From Arthrobacter methylotrophus (lineage in GTDB: Bacteria; Actinomycetota; Actinomycetes; Actinomycetales; Micrococcaceae), in NCBI RefSeq assembly GCF_039539965.1, contig NZ_BAABED010000001.1:4860779-4924778 (forward strand): a stretch of 64,000 nt of DNA. The letters run 5' to 3'. A model generated the notes under the pieces. It searched no databases, was not told where the DNA came from, and saw only the letters and a program-made list of their open reading frames with translations. Both the position numbers and the translations under genes were made by a program. This document shows positions 36,507 to 45,217 of the stretch, piece by piece; within the stretch, counting starts at the first letter, position 1, and each line of letters begins with the position of its first letter.

Positions 36507-37472
36507 TTGGCCAGCCAGGACTGGGTTGAGAAGGATTTTTACGCCATCCTTGGTGTCGCCAAGGACGCCCCTGACGCTGACATCAAGAAGGCGTACCGCA
36601 AGCTTGCGCGAAAGTACCATCCGGATACCAATTCCGGTGACGTTACCGCGGAGAAGAAATTCAAGGACATCTCCGAGGCCTATTCGGTGCTCTCGGATGC
36701 CGAGGAACGTCAGCAGTACGATGCCATTCGTGCCATGGGCGGGGCACGATTTGCCCCTGGTGCCGGCCGCGGCGGACCTGCCAATGGCGGGTTCGAGGAC
36801 CTCTTTGGCGGGCTTTTCGGCGGCGGTGTACGTCAGCCGGCCGGAGCCGGTGGCATCCCTCCCGAGTTCGCTGACCTGTTCGGTGGCGGCTTCGGCGGCG
36901 GACAGACCGGCTTCCAGCGCGCCCCACAGAAAGGCAGCGACCGCACGGCATCCACTTCGATATCCTTCGCGGGATCCATCCATGGCACCACGGTGAGCTT
37001 GCGCGAAAGCAACGGCAACGTCATCGACGTCAAGATTCCCCCGGGCATCAGGGACGGCCAGAAGGTACGTCAGCGCGGCAAAGGCAATCCCGGCACCGCG
37101 GGCAACGGAGACCTCATCATCACGGTGAACGTCAAGTCCCACGATTTCTTTCACCGCGACGGCGACAATATCCGCATCCACGTGCCGGTCACCTTCGCGG
37201 AGGCCGCCTTGGGTGCCAACATCCATGTGCCAACGCTCGACGGCGACACGGTCACCGTCCGCGTCCCGGCCGGCACCCCCTCGGGCCGCACGCTCCGAGT
37301 CAAGGGCCGCGGCGTCAAGACGTCGAAGGGCACCGGCGATCTGCTGGTGACGATCGACGTCGCCGTCCCGCAGAACCTCAACAAAGAGGCCGAGGAAGCT
37401 GTCAAGGCATTTGCCGCTGCCACTTCCGACGCCGATCCCCGTCACGACCTGGCCACCAAGGCCCGCTTGTAG
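36507..37472 (+). CDS. dnaJ: DnaJ-type co-chaperone without zinc fingers (CbpA-like)
   Basis: The 321-aa protein starts at TTG after GAAAGGAAACG. The J-domain is intact ([23 protein letters not shown] at residues 38-40), followed by a Gly/Phe-rich linker with [11 protein letters not shown] and two client-binding beta domains. The CxxCxGxG zinc-finger repeats of type I DnaJ are absent, so it is a type II, CbpA-like J-protein in the normal place of dnaJ. It stimulates DnaK ATPase. Confidence 0.92.
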   Translation: MASQDWVEKDFYAILGVAKDAPDADIKKAYRKLARKYHPDTNSGDVTAEKKFKDISEAYSVLSDAEERQQYDAIRAMGGARFAPGAGRGGPANGGFEDLFGGLFGGGVRQPAGAGGIPPEFADLFGGGFGGGQTGFQRAPQKGSDRTASTSISFAGSIHGTTVSLRESNGNVIDVKIPPGIRDGQKVRQRGKGNPGTAGNGDLIITVNVKSHDFFHRDGDNIRIHVPVTFAEAALGANIHVPTLDGDTVTVRVPAGTPSGRTLRVKGRGVKTSKGTGDLLVTIDVAVPQNLNKEAEEAVKAFAAATSDADPRHDLATKARL

Positions 37473-37501
37473 CGGGAGCAGCACGCGGGAGGGACCTAGC
37501 C

Positions 37502-37924
37502 ATGGGCATCGATACCAACGAGCCGATCTTCGTCATCTCCGTCGCGGCCGAACTGGCGGACATGCACCCGCAGACCCTGCGCCAATACGACCGCCTCGGC
37601 ATCGTGTCGCCGAGCCGTGCCCCGGGCAAGTCCCGGCGCTACTCCCAGCGCGATATCGACCGCTTGCGCGAGGTTCAACGGCTCTCCCAAGAGGGCGTTT
37701 CCCTCGAAGGCATCAAGCGCATCCTCGAGCTCGAAAACCAAGTGGCAGCGCTGCAATTCCGCGTGGCGGAGCTGAACGAGGAACTAGAACGCCGGCGGAG
37801 CCCCATGGAGGCCCGCATTTTTGCGGCCGGAGCAGCGGGCGACGTCGTCAGCCTGGCCCGTGGGCAGCGGCCCCGGGCGCGGTCCCAAGCAGTGGTGGTG
37901 TGGCAGCCGCGTCCGGGGGAGTAG
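37502..37924 (+). CDS. hspR: heat-shock repressor HspR, MerR family
   Basis: The 140-aa protein has the MerR-type HTH: FVISVAAELADMHPQTLRQY and DRLGIVSPSRAPGKSRRYSQ, followed by a dimer helix LEGIKRILELENQVAALQFR. It lies at the end of the dnaK operon and is expected to repress it at the HAIR sites at 33697-33770, with DnaK as co-repressor. Confidence 0.95.
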   Translation: MGIDTNEPIFVISVAAELADMHPQTLRQYDRLGIVSPSRAPGKSRRYSQRDIDRLREVQRLSQEGVSLEGIKRILELENQVAALQFRVAELNEELERRRSPMEARIFAAGAAGDVVSLARGQRPRARSQAVVVWQPRPGE

Positions 37925-37928
37925 TCCC

Positions 37929-38570
37929 CTAAGCCAGTGACAGGGTCGCCAGAAGGACGGGGCTGCCTTGATCCGCCCAGGTACCGCTCAAAGTTTCCTT
38001 GCCGTTGAGAGGCCCGCGCTGGGCCCCTGGATCCAGAATGCGGTGCACCAGCAACGTGAGTTCGCCGGCGTCGATGCTGGTGATGCCGTCTTCGGTTCTC
38101 GGGACTGCCGGACTCAGGACCGGGACGTCGGTGCCGGATGCTCCACTGCCCTGGACCTTGACGGAGCTGGTGCGCGGCTCCAAAGCGCCGTCCACCTCCA
38201 CAAACTGTTTGGCTTCCCGTTGGCCCGTAAGGATGGCGGTTGCCAAGGCAGCGACGTAAACGGGATCGGCGCAAGCGTCGTACACCCACCTCCTGCCCAG
38301 CACGGAGTGTTCCATGGTGCCCAGCAGCGAGTCTCCCGCGCCGACCAATTCCGAACCGCGGTAGCTCAGCGGAATCTGGTAGACCTTGCCGCCGTGGGAG
38401 AGCAGATGGGTTTCAAGTCCGACTTCGCCGTCCGGATCCTCGAACCTGTAGGCGCCGAGGAGCTCGGGCTGCGCGGAACCATCCTTGGTGAACCACGGCT
38501 GCTGGGGCAGGTACTTCTCGATGAGTTCCAGTTTGCTCGGACGCAGGGTTGCTCGATGGATAATAGCCAT
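37929..38570 (-). CDS. maltokinase N-terminal cap-like (CG0192-type) protein
   Basis: The 213-aa protein resembles the N-cap domain of actinobacterial maltokinase-type proteins: YLPQQPWFTKDGSAQPELLG, then YRFEDPDGEVGLETHLLSHG and VYQIPLSYRGSELVGA. The kinase domain is absent, so its function is not known. The ATG at 38570 fits the family start; the frame continues upstream but without family support. It is convergent with hspR, four bases apart. Confidence 0.75.
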   Translation of the reverse strand: MAIIHRATLRPSKLELIEKYLPQQPWFTKDGSAQPELLGAYRFEDPDGEVGLETHLLSHGGKVYQIPLSYRGSELVGAGDSLLGTMEHSVLGRRWVYDACADPVYVAALATAILTGQREAKQFVEVDGALEPRTSSVKVQGSGASGTDVPVLSPAVPRTEDGITSIDAGELTLLVHRILDPGAQRGPLNGKETLSGTWADQGSPVLLATLSLA

Positions 38571-38617
38571 GCGGTCCAGCCTAAGCCACCTCGAAGCAGT
38601 TGCTTCAGGCACCCCCC

Positions 38618-41600
38618 CTACTCCGCGAACAAGCCCGCCAGGTCCTCCGCCGTCAGGGCGCCACCAGTCAGGGCATCGCCTTCCATGACGTCCGCGAACA
38701 ACTGCGACTTCTTGGCCTTGAGCGCCATGACCTTTTCCTCGATGGTGTCCTTGGCCACGAGGCGGTAGACCATGACGTTCCTTGCCTGTCCGATCCTGTG
38801 GGTGCGGTCCACGGCCTGTGCCTCCGAGGCCGGGTTCCACCACGGATCAAGGAGGAACACGTAGTCGGCCTCGGTCAGGTTCAGGCCGAAGCCCCCGGCC
38901 TTCAAGGAAATGAGGAACAAAGGTGCCGCGCCGTTCTTGAATTCGCTGACGACGTCGGCCCGGTTCCGGGTGCTGCCATCGAGATAGCAGAACTCGGTAC
39001 CCTCTTCCTCAAGACGCTGGCGGACCTTGCCCAGGAATCCCGTGAACTGGCTGAAAATGAGCGCCCTGTGCCCTTCGGCAACAATGTCTTCGAGCTGCTC
39101 GAACAGCACATCCAGCTTGGACGAACGCACCGCGGACAGGGACTCATCCACCAGTGAGACATCCAAGCTGAGCTGCCGCAAAAGCGTGAGCGATTGGAAG
39201 ATGGTGAAGCGGTTTTTATTGACGTCGTCAATGAGTCCCAGGATCTTCTGCCGTTCACGTTGCAAGTGCGTCTGGTAAACCTTCTGATGCCGCGGATTGA
39301 GCACCACTTCGAGCACTTGCTCCTGCTTGGGCGGCAGGTCCTTGATGACTTGCTCTTTGGTGCGGCGCATCATGAGGGGACGGACCCGACGTCGGAGCTT
39401 GGCGAGCTGGGCCTTGTCGCCGTTCTTTTCGACCGGCTTCTGGTAGTACTCCGCGAAGCGCCGTGGGCTCGAGAACAGCCCGGGGGCCACGATCGAGGTC
39501 AACGCCCAGAACTCCATGAGGTTGTTCTCCAAGGGCGTTCCCGTGATGGCCAGCTTGAAGGATGCCGGGAGTTTCCGGGCGCATTGGTAGGCCTTGGACT
39601 GGTGGTTCTTCACGAACTGGGCCTCGTCCAGCATCAGCCCGGCCCATTCCTTGGCGGCGTAAGCCTCGTAGTCGATCCGGAACAAAGCATAGGAGGTGAT
39701 GACGACGTCGGCCTCCGCCATCGCTTCGAGCGGATCCGCGCCGCTCTTGGCAAAAGTCTCGCCGATGGTCCTCACGGCCAGCCCGGGAGCGAAGCGCTGC
39801 ACCTCGGCCGCCCAGTTTCCCACGACACTGGTGGGCGCCACTACTAGAAAAGGGGCATACGGGGCGTGGCGGTGCCCGGTGCCAGCGCCACCGGCGTCCC
39901 CGGCACTTGAAACGGCCTCCTTCGCGGCGCACATCAAGGCAATTGCCTGCACCGTCTTGCCGAGGCCCATGTCGTCTGCCAGGACCCCGCCCAGGCTATG
40001 CCGGTACAGGAAACTCAGCCAGTTGAAGCCCTCCAGCTGGTACGGGCGGAGCTCGGCGTTAAGCGAGCCCGGCAGCGGCAGCCCGGTCACGCCGTCGTCG
40101 AGCAAGCCGCCTACGGCCTCGCGCCATGCGGCAGCCTGCTCATCCACGATTCCCAATTGCGCGAGCTCGTCCCAGAGACCGGCCTGGAAACGGCTGATCT
40201 GCAAGGTGCCGTGCCGGTCCGGGTTGTCCTGCAGGGACCGCGCTTCGTCAATGAGCGCGCGGAGCTGGTGTAGCTCGGGCAGGTCCAGGGAGAAGTAGGC
40301 GCCGCTGGGCAGCAACATGCGGCTCTGACCTGCCGCGAGCGCAGAAAACACGGCAGCAAAGGACACCGGTTCGCCCTCGAGGGTGATGACGATGCCGAGA
40401 TCGAACCAGTCGCGGCTGTCCGTGGCCTTGGTGGAAATGGAGACCACGGGAGCTTCGGTGGCTTCGCGGTAATCGGCGATGTCGCCGGAGGTCTCCACCA
40501 CGACGTCGGCCAGCTCGCGGAGCCGGGGGAGGACCTCTTCAGTGAACGCCAGGGTGTCCAGGCCGTCGAGCTCCACCGAGTCGGCAAGTCGCGGGGCTCC
40601 CCATCCGCCGCTGGAGGATTCGCCGAGCGCCGGGACCACATCCCAAGGCCGGCCCAGGGACTCCAGGATCCGGGCTTCCTCGGCGTCGTCGCGGTAGCCG
40701 TGATCGTCAGGGTACCGCCAGAGGGGTTGGGCCGTCACGAGCTTGCCGGCCTTGTAGTGCCATTCCCAGTGCAACCGGACCCGGTGGTCGGCGCCGTAGT
40801 TCGCCAGCAGGGACAGCGTGGGCACAGCGAGGACCGGCAGCTCCACTGAATGGTCCGCTGCCGTGACCCGGGTGGACTGCTTAAGCTTCGGATAGAACGC
40901 CGTGAGGAATCGCTCTTCGTCCTTCGCCGGAATCTGGAGCCGGGACGCGCTCATAACGAAGTCCAGCAGTTCCTGGGACTCGCCGCCCTCCAAGGGGGCC
41001 AGGGTAATGAGGTTCCCGGGGGCCGGAACACCGGGCAGCGGACCCTCGTCGGGGCCAGTGAAGAACAAGCCATGCGCCGGGCGGCCGATCAAGCCCAAGG
41101 CGGCCGGATCGAGGGCGTCCCCGCCCAGGGTCACTGACGGCGCCAGCTGGAGTCCGTCGTCGGGCTGGCCACTGTTTGAAGGGTCGATGCCCAAGCGGCT
41201 GAGGTCAAGCCCGACGACGGCGGGCTCCGCGGCAATGCGGACCGGCTCGGTCCCGCCGGAGTGGATGAGCGATACCCCGATTTTCGAGGCCTCAGCCAGC
41301 AGGCTCCACAGGTTCTTGCCAGCGAATTCGTTGAGCAGCATCCACATGCTGGACGTGAGCTGCCGGTAGTCCGTGGTGGAATGCGCGGCGAGGAAGTTCT
41401 GCATCCACTCGATGTGGGCTTCGTTGAACTCGCGCTTGTAGCCGAGGTAGTTCAAGTTGGTCCAGGAGACATCGCCGCGGATCCACTTGCCTTTGGCGCC
41501 CATCATCACGGGGCGGGCTTTGAGTTGGCGCACGCTCCGGAGGGGATCCCGGCGGCCGGTGTAGGAGAAGTGCGCAGCCGGTTCTTCCACCTCGAAGGCC

Positions 41601-42055
41601 AGCGCCAAGGGCAGGCCTTGGCCCTGCGGGGTGTTTCCCGGAGTGGCGATGAGCTTGCTGAGGGTCTGCTCCCAGGCGGGCCGTTGCACGATTCCGCCGT
41701 GCTGGGCCGTCTGTCCGGCAGCAGGAGCGCTGAGTAGCTGCGCCCGCACTGTGGGAAGGTCTTCGGCGGCGAAGAGCAGGGCAGCAACATGTTTGCAGTC
41801 CTTGCGGACCGGACAGCTGCACACTCCGACGGTGCAACTCCAGCCACCGGGTTTACGGACCAGTTTGGCCGAGGTCGAATACGGTGACGGGCCGCTGCCC
41901 CGGACCTTCCCCATCATCAAGCCGGTGGAGGAGTCGAAGGTGACGCTGCCGACCCGGCTTCCCATGGCGTAGGCGAGTCCGGCCGCCAAGGAGCGGTCGT
42001 TGATGGCGGGTGTCTGAATCGCCAGTTCCCAAGAGTCGTCTGAGCGGGAAGGCAT
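38618..42055 (-). CDS. SNF2-family DEAD/DEAH-box helicase with SWIM zinc finger
   Basis: The 1145-aa protein has an N-terminal SWIM finger (VGVCSCPVRKDCKHVAALLF; CxC-x-CxH), a long middle domain, and the SNF2 ATPase. Motif I is ADDMGLGKTVQAIAL, motif II LDEAQFVKN, motif III TGTPLENNLMEFWAL, motif V/VI DPWWNPASEAQAVDRTHRIG. It is a bacterial HepA/RapA-like chromatin or transcription recycling factor. It is unbroken across 3.4 kb, in contrast to the genes after 46.5 kb. Confidence 0.93.
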   Translation of the reverse strand: MPSRSDDSWELAIQTPAINDRSLAAGLAYAMGSRVGSVTFDSSTGLMMGKVRGSGPSPYSTSAKLVRKPGGWSCTVGVCSCPVRKDCKHVAALLFAAEDLPTVRAQLLSAPAAGQTAQHGGIVQRPAWEQTLSKLIATPGNTPQGQGLPLALAFEVEEPAAHFSYTGRRDPLRSVRQLKARPVMMGAKGKWIRGDVSWTNLNYLGYKREFNEAHIEWMQNFLAAHSTTDYRQLTSSMWMLLNEFAGKNLWSLLAEASKIGVSLIHSGGTEPVRIAAEPAVVGLDLSRLGIDPSNSGQPDDGLQLAPSVTLGGDALDPAALGLIGRPAHGLFFTGPDEGPLPGVPAPGNLITLAPLEGGESQELLDFVMSASRLQIPAKDEERFLTAFYPKLKQSTRVTAADHSVELPVLAVPTLSLLANYGADHRVRLHWEWHYKAGKLVTAQPLWRYPDDHGYRDDAEEARILESLGRPWDVVPALGESSSGGWGAPRLADSVELDGLDTLAFTEEVLPRLRELADVVVETSGDIADYREATEAPVVSISTKATDSRDWFDLGIVITLEGEPVSFAAVFSALAAGQSRMLLPSGAYFSLDLPELHQLRALIDEARSLQDNPDRHGTLQISRFQAGLWDELAQLGIVDEQAAAWREAVGGLLDDGVTGLPLPGSLNAELRPYQLEGFNWLSFLYRHSLGGVLADDMGLGKTVQAIALMCAAKEAVSSAGDAGGAGTGHRHAPYAPFLVVAPTSVVGNWAAEVQRFAPGLAVRTIGETFAKSGADPLEAMAEADVVITSYALFRIDYEAYAAKEWAGLMLDEAQFVKNHQSKAYQCARKLPASFKLAITGTPLENNLMEFWALTSIVAPGLFSSPRRFAEYYQKPVEKNGDKAQLAKLRRRVRPLMMRRTKEQVIKDLPPKQEQVLEVVLNPRHQKVYQTHLQRERQKILGLIDDVNKNRFTIFQSLTLLRQLSLDVSLVDESLSAVRSSKLDVLFEQLEDIVAEGHRALIFSQFTGFLGKVRQRLEEEGTEFCYLDGSTRNRADVVSEFKNGAAPLFLISLKAGGFGLNLTEADYVFLLDPWWNPASEAQAVDRTHRIGQARNVMVYRLVAKDTIEEKVMALKAKKSQLFADVMEGDALTGGALTAEDLAGLFAE

Positions 42056-42222
42056 TCGTTGGGGCTACTTTCGGCAGGAGGCTATCTATGAATCCTAGCC
42101 AGCCGGGAGCGGCCCTGAAACTTTGCCGGACGTTCACCTCGGCCTAGCCTGCCCGGCTGCCGCCCCCGCGTACGTTGAAAGGGTCCGGAGCAGCACAAGC
42201 TTCTTAGCAGTGAGGAAATCCC

Positions 42223-43065
42223 ATGACGAGCAATGAGACCATCTTCAGGAACGTGACAGTTCTGACGAAGGACAGCATCGACGCCGCCGACGCAGACGTT
42301 GTGGACGCGAACGTCACCGTGGTCAACGAGATGTACGAGGAGCTCCTCAACCATGAGGAAATCGCCACCAACGCGCTGCGCAGCTACTTTGTGGACTACT
42401 ACCTGACCCAGGCACTCGCAGGCGGCTTCGCCCAGTACGTGTTCACTGTCCCGGAGCGCGAAGAGGTGGACGTGTTTGTCCGCGAAGGACTCGAAGGAAT
42501 GGGCGCAACCGGCCACCTTGAGCTGTTCAACCGCACCGCTGCAGCCTTCGATTCCCTCTCCGAGGACGACGTCGAAACTTACTTGGATGGCGACCTTGAC
42601 GAGTCCGAGGAGGCGCCGGAGGCCGTAGCCGAACTCGAGGCCCTCGACGGCGAGTTCGAGTCGCTCCTGGAAATCGAGGACATCATTGCCCTCAACGCGG
42701 CCTGGCTCCGCGGCCAGGACGGCGTGCTCTACCTGGACGAGGAGCAGCTCAAGGCCCACATCGCCGAGCGCGTGGCCCTCATTCCCAACCTTGAAGAGCG
42801 CCAGGCCGAGGCGGCCGAGGCCGAACTCGAGAACGCCCCTGAATTCGAGCTCATCATCCGTGAACTGTGCGACGTTGCAGGCTACACGCTGGAAAAGATC
42901 ACCATGGGTGATCCCAACTACGAACACGACGGCGAGACCATCCTCGCCTGGCACTTCACCACCGACCAGGGCAAATTCATCATGATCGAGGAGGAAGAGG
43001 AAGCCTTCATGATCCACCCGGAGACAAAGGAAATCATCGCTGCTGTTGAGTTCGAAGACGCCTAA
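42223..43065 (+). CDS. DMP19 (DUF4375)-like protein
   Basis: The 280-aa acidic protein contains NALRSYFVDYYLTQALAGGF followed by AQYVF, the DMP19/DUF4375 signature, in the N-terminal half. The C-terminal half has YTLEKITMGDPNYEHDGETI and strands ending IIAAVEFEDA. It is rich in Glu and Asp. The function is unknown; some DMP19 proteins mimic DNA and bind histone-like proteins. It stands alone, followed by a terminator-like element. Confidence 0.7.
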   Translation: MTSNETIFRNVTVLTKDSIDAADADVVDANVTVVNEMYEELLNHEEIATNALRSYFVDYYLTQALAGGFAQYVFTVPEREEVDVFVREGLEGMGATGHLELFNRTAAAFDSLSEDDVETYLDGDLDESEEAPEAVAELEALDGEFESLLEIEDIIALNAAWLRGQDGVLYLDEEQLKAHIAERVALIPNLEERQAEAAEAELENAPEFELIIRELCDVAGYTLEKITMGDPNYEHDGETILAWHFTTDQGKFIMIEEEEEAFMIHPETKEIIAAVEFEDA

Positions 43066-43126
43066 GACGCTCGCTCACCTATAGGCCTCCCCGGGCAGAC
43101 GCTCGCTCACCTATAGGCCTCCCCGG
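43065..43126 (+). repeat. 32-base-period tandem repeat, dispersed repeat family B
   Basis: AGACGCTCGCTCACCTATAG followed by GCCTCCCCGG occurs at 43065-43094 and again at 43097-43126. A related copy with GACGCTCGCTCAC lies in the anti-sigma gene at about 44699. It is adjacent to the terminator stem-loop. Confidence 0.9.
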
Positions 43127-43181
43127 CAAACGCTCCTTCAGATCTGCCGGCCGGCCCGGAAAGACCTGAAGGAGCGTTTGC
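43126..43181. terminator. bidirectional terminator-like stem-loop
   Basis: GCAAACGCTCCTTCAG and CTGAAGGAGCGTTTGC form a 16-base perfect stem, extended by a few pairs, around a GC-rich loop. CCTTTT follows on the plus strand. It lies between the convergent DMP19 and lipoprotein genes. Confidence 0.8.
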
Positions 43182-43209
43182 CTTTTGGTGTGGAAAAGTG
43201 AGGGAGGGT

Positions 43210-43782
43210 TTAATAGCCCATGCTGCTGCTCGGGGTCACCATGGAGCCGGACGGGCTGACCAAGGACCAGACACCACCGACGCCCTGGCCCTTGATGTCG
43301 CCGGGAGCCTTGTCCTGCCCGAAGAAGTAGAGGGGCATGCCGTTAAGGGTGATCTGCATCTTGCCGTCTGCCGTGGGGATAGTGCCGAGAGTTCCGGTCA
43401 CGTCCTCAGCCGCAGGCTTGCTCGAGGTCGTAGTCACGGCTGGCCACGAAGCGGCGCAACCGCCGGTGCAGGCACTCTTCCCGGAGTCCTTGACGTCCTT
43501 GGTGAAGACATACACGCTCATGCCGTTCGCAGCTACCACGATCTGGCCGGCGCTCGACGTCGCGGTCTCCAGATCATAGGCGGCGGAAGCGCTCGACGAC
43601 GGTGCCGGGCTCATCGCCGTCGGGCTCGGAGCGCTTGAACTCGATGCCGCCGGGCTGGATGCAGTAGGACTGGGACTGGCGGCGCTTGAGGACGTGGAGG
43701 ACGCGCCGGGGCTTCCTCCGCAGGCAGCCAGGGCGATGGCCAGAGCAAGGACGCCGAGACCGGTGCTGAGTTGTTTCTTCAT
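43210..43782 (-). CDS. secreted lipoprotein with Lipoprotein_15 (COG4315) repeats
   Basis: The ATG at 43782 follows AAAGGAGAGC. A lipoprotein signal peptide (LGVLALAIALAACGGS) has its lipobox LAAC, followed by a Ser/Ala/Pro linker. The C-terminal domain has two COG4315 repeats: QIVVAANGMSVYVFTKD with CTGGCAASWPAV, and GKMQITLNGMPLYFFGQDK with KGQGVGGVWSLVSPSG. It is divergent from the ECF sigma operon and shares an identical ECF-type promoter, so it is probably in that sigma factor's regulon. Confidence 0.9.
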   Translation of the reverse strand: MKKQLSTGLGVLALAIALAACGGSPGASSTSSSAASPSPTASSPAASSSSAPSPTAMSPAPSSSASAAYDLETATSSAGQIVVAANGMSVYVFTKDVKDSGKSACTGGCAASWPAVTTTSSKPAAEDVTGTLGTIPTADGKMQITLNGMPLYFFGQDKAPGDIKGQGVGGVWSLVSPSGSMVTPSSSMGY

Positions 43783-43833
43783 GGGGTGCTCTCCTTTGCT
43801 GCGCCGGCCATGGACGTGCCGGAAACTAACCCC

Positions 43834-43862
43834 TACGACGCTGCGGGGTGAAGAATGGTTCA
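43834..43862 (-). promoter_or_regulatory. ECF-type promoter of the lipoprotein gene
   Basis: On the minus strand TGAACC (43862-43857) is followed after 16 bases by CGTCGTA (43840-43834). This is a classic ECF -35/-10 pair and matches exactly the divergent promoter at 43869-43897. Confidence 0.82.
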
Positions 43863-43868
43863 CGGGGC

Positions 43869-43897
43869 TGAACCTTTTTCGTGGCGGGCACGTCGTA
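43869..43897 (+). promoter_or_regulatory. ECF-type promoter of the sigma/anti-sigma operon
   Basis: TGAACC (43869-43874) and CGTCGTA (43891-43897) are 16 bases apart, identical in elements and spacing to the lipoprotein promoter. It suggests autoregulation by the sigma factor starting at 43938. Confidence 0.82.
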
Positions 43898-43937
43898 TCG
43901 CAGGAGAAGGGGAAGCTGAAGCACACAGGAGGCGCCA

Positions 43938-44438
43938 ATGCCGCTCGACGAGGACGTGGTGGCCGCAATCTACCGCGACCACGGCACAGCCTTGCGCCGC
44001 TTCGTGCTGAGCTGCACGCCCGACGCGCACTTGGCTGACGACGTGGTGCAGGAAACCATCCTCCGCGTGTGGCAGCACGCCCCGCAGATCACCGGGAGCC
44101 TGCGCAGCTACCTTTTCCGTACAGCCCGAAACGTCATCATCGACAACTACCGCAAGGCCCAGCGGCGCCCGGCCGAAGCCTCCGAACGCGACATGGCGGA
44201 TCCGGAAGAAGCCACCGAACGCGTAGACGAGCTCCTCAACAGGGTCCTCATGGAAGAAGCGCTCCTGCGGCTCAGCACCGAACACCGGGAGGTCCTGGTA
44301 GCACTACACTACGAACGTTTCACGGTCAACGAAGCCGCACTCAGGCTCAACATCCCCAGCGGAACCGTGAAGTCGCGGGCCTTCTACGCCGTCAGGGCGC
44401 TTCGCACGATTCTGGATGAAATGGGGGTGCAGCGATGA
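43938..44438 (+). CDS. ECF RNA polymerase sigma factor
   Basis: The 166-aa protein has sigma-2 (LADDVVQETILRVWQHAPQI and FRTARNVIIDNYRKAQRR) and sigma-4 (LSTEHREVLVALHYERFTVN and LNIPSGTVKSRAFYAVRALR). AGGAGGC precedes the ATG. The stop overlaps the anti-sigma start (ATGA). It resembles the SigK/SigL group. It should be held inactive by the anti-sigma factor downstream. Confidence 0.93.
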   Translation: MPLDEDVVAAIYRDHGTALRRFVLSCTPDAHLADDVVQETILRVWQHAPQITGSLRSYLFRTARNVIIDNYRKAQRRPAEASERDMADPEEATERVDELLNRVLMEEALLRLSTEHREVLVALHYERFTVNEAALRLNIPSGTVKSRAFYAVRALRTILDEMGVQR

Positions 44439-45178
44439 ACGAGACGGAACGTCACCAATTGCTGGGCGCCTACCTGCTCGGCGGCTTGGAGCCCTCCGAA
44501 GCCCGAGCCTTCGAGGCGCACCTGGAAGCCTGCACGGATTGCAGGGGCGAGCTGGCCGAGCTGGAGAGCCTCCCGGCGCTCCTCGATGCCGTCCCCGTGC
44601 CCGACGCCGTCGCGCTCGCCGCCGGGCGCAGCGCCCTCGAGCCCCCTGCCGCGGCGCAATCCGCTGCACAGCCCTCCTGGTCGACGCCGGCCCCCTCCGA
44701 CGCTCGCTCACTTTTGGGGGCCTTTTCCGAAACGCTCCCGCAGCCGATCGTTCTGAAAATGGCCGCGCGACGCCGGAAATCCCGACGCCGGTGGATCGCC
44801 CTGGTGAGTGGGGTGGCCGCCGCGTGCCTTGGCTTGGGCATCCTGGCCGGGCCGGCGCTGAACCAGCCACCCAAGCCTGACGCCAGCTACTCCGTGCAGA
44901 CCGACAACGGCTTGGAACTCTCAGTGGGGCTCGTCAGGAAATCGTGGGGAACCGAGTTGCAGCTGGAAGGCCGCAGCATGCCGTTGCAAGGCACGATGTA
45001 CCTGTGGGTCAAGGGCCGCGATGGCACGGAGGAGATGGCTTGCGGCTGGACCGCGACGTCCAGCGGACACATCAAGGTGACGGGCGCGACGCCGGTCCAG
45101 CTCGCCGGGATCTCGGGTGTGGAACTCCGTGACGATGCCCAAAAGACGGTCGCCGTCATTTCGGTCCCGGGAAGCTAG
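44435..45178 (+). CDS. membrane anti-sigma factor (RskA/zinc-finger type)
   Basis: The 247-aa protein has an N-terminal zinc-binding anti-sigma motif, HLEACTDCRGEL (HxxxCxxC), a linker, one transmembrane helix (VSGVAAACLGLGILAGPAL), and an external RskA-like C-terminal domain. It starts within the sigma gene stop (ATGA overlap). The linker contains a copy of repeat family B (PSDARSLLGAFSETLP), an insertion in frame. Confidence 0.9.
   Translation: MNETERHQLLGAYLLGGLEPSEARAFEAHLEACTDCRGELAELESLPALLDAVPVPDAVALAAGRSALEPPAAAQSAAQPSWSTPAPSDARSLLGAFSETLPQPIVLKMAARRRKSRRRWIALVSGVAAACLGLGILAGPALNQPPKPDASYSVQTDNGLELSVGLVRKSWGTELQLEGRSMPLQGTMYLWVKGRDGTEEMACGWTATSSGHIKVTGATPVQLAGISGVELRDDAQKTVAVISVPGS
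44699..44738 (+). repeat. dispersed repeat family B copy inside a coding region
   Basis: GACGCTCGCTCACTTTTGGG at 44699 matches the head of the 43065 tandem repeat (GACGCTCGCTCAC), and the following AACGCTCC matches the sequence after that repeat. It encodes part of the anti-sigma linker. Confidence 0.7.
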
Positions 45179-45217
45179 GGGTTCCCGGGACCTGGTCGGC
45201 CGGCGGCTCCCAGCCGG

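Noticed and set aside
35766..37484. 572-aa minus-strand open frame across grpE and dnaJ
   Set aside because: It is the antisense shadow of well-supported heat-shock genes; its residue mix is dominated by codon bias of the opposite strand and no motif is visible.
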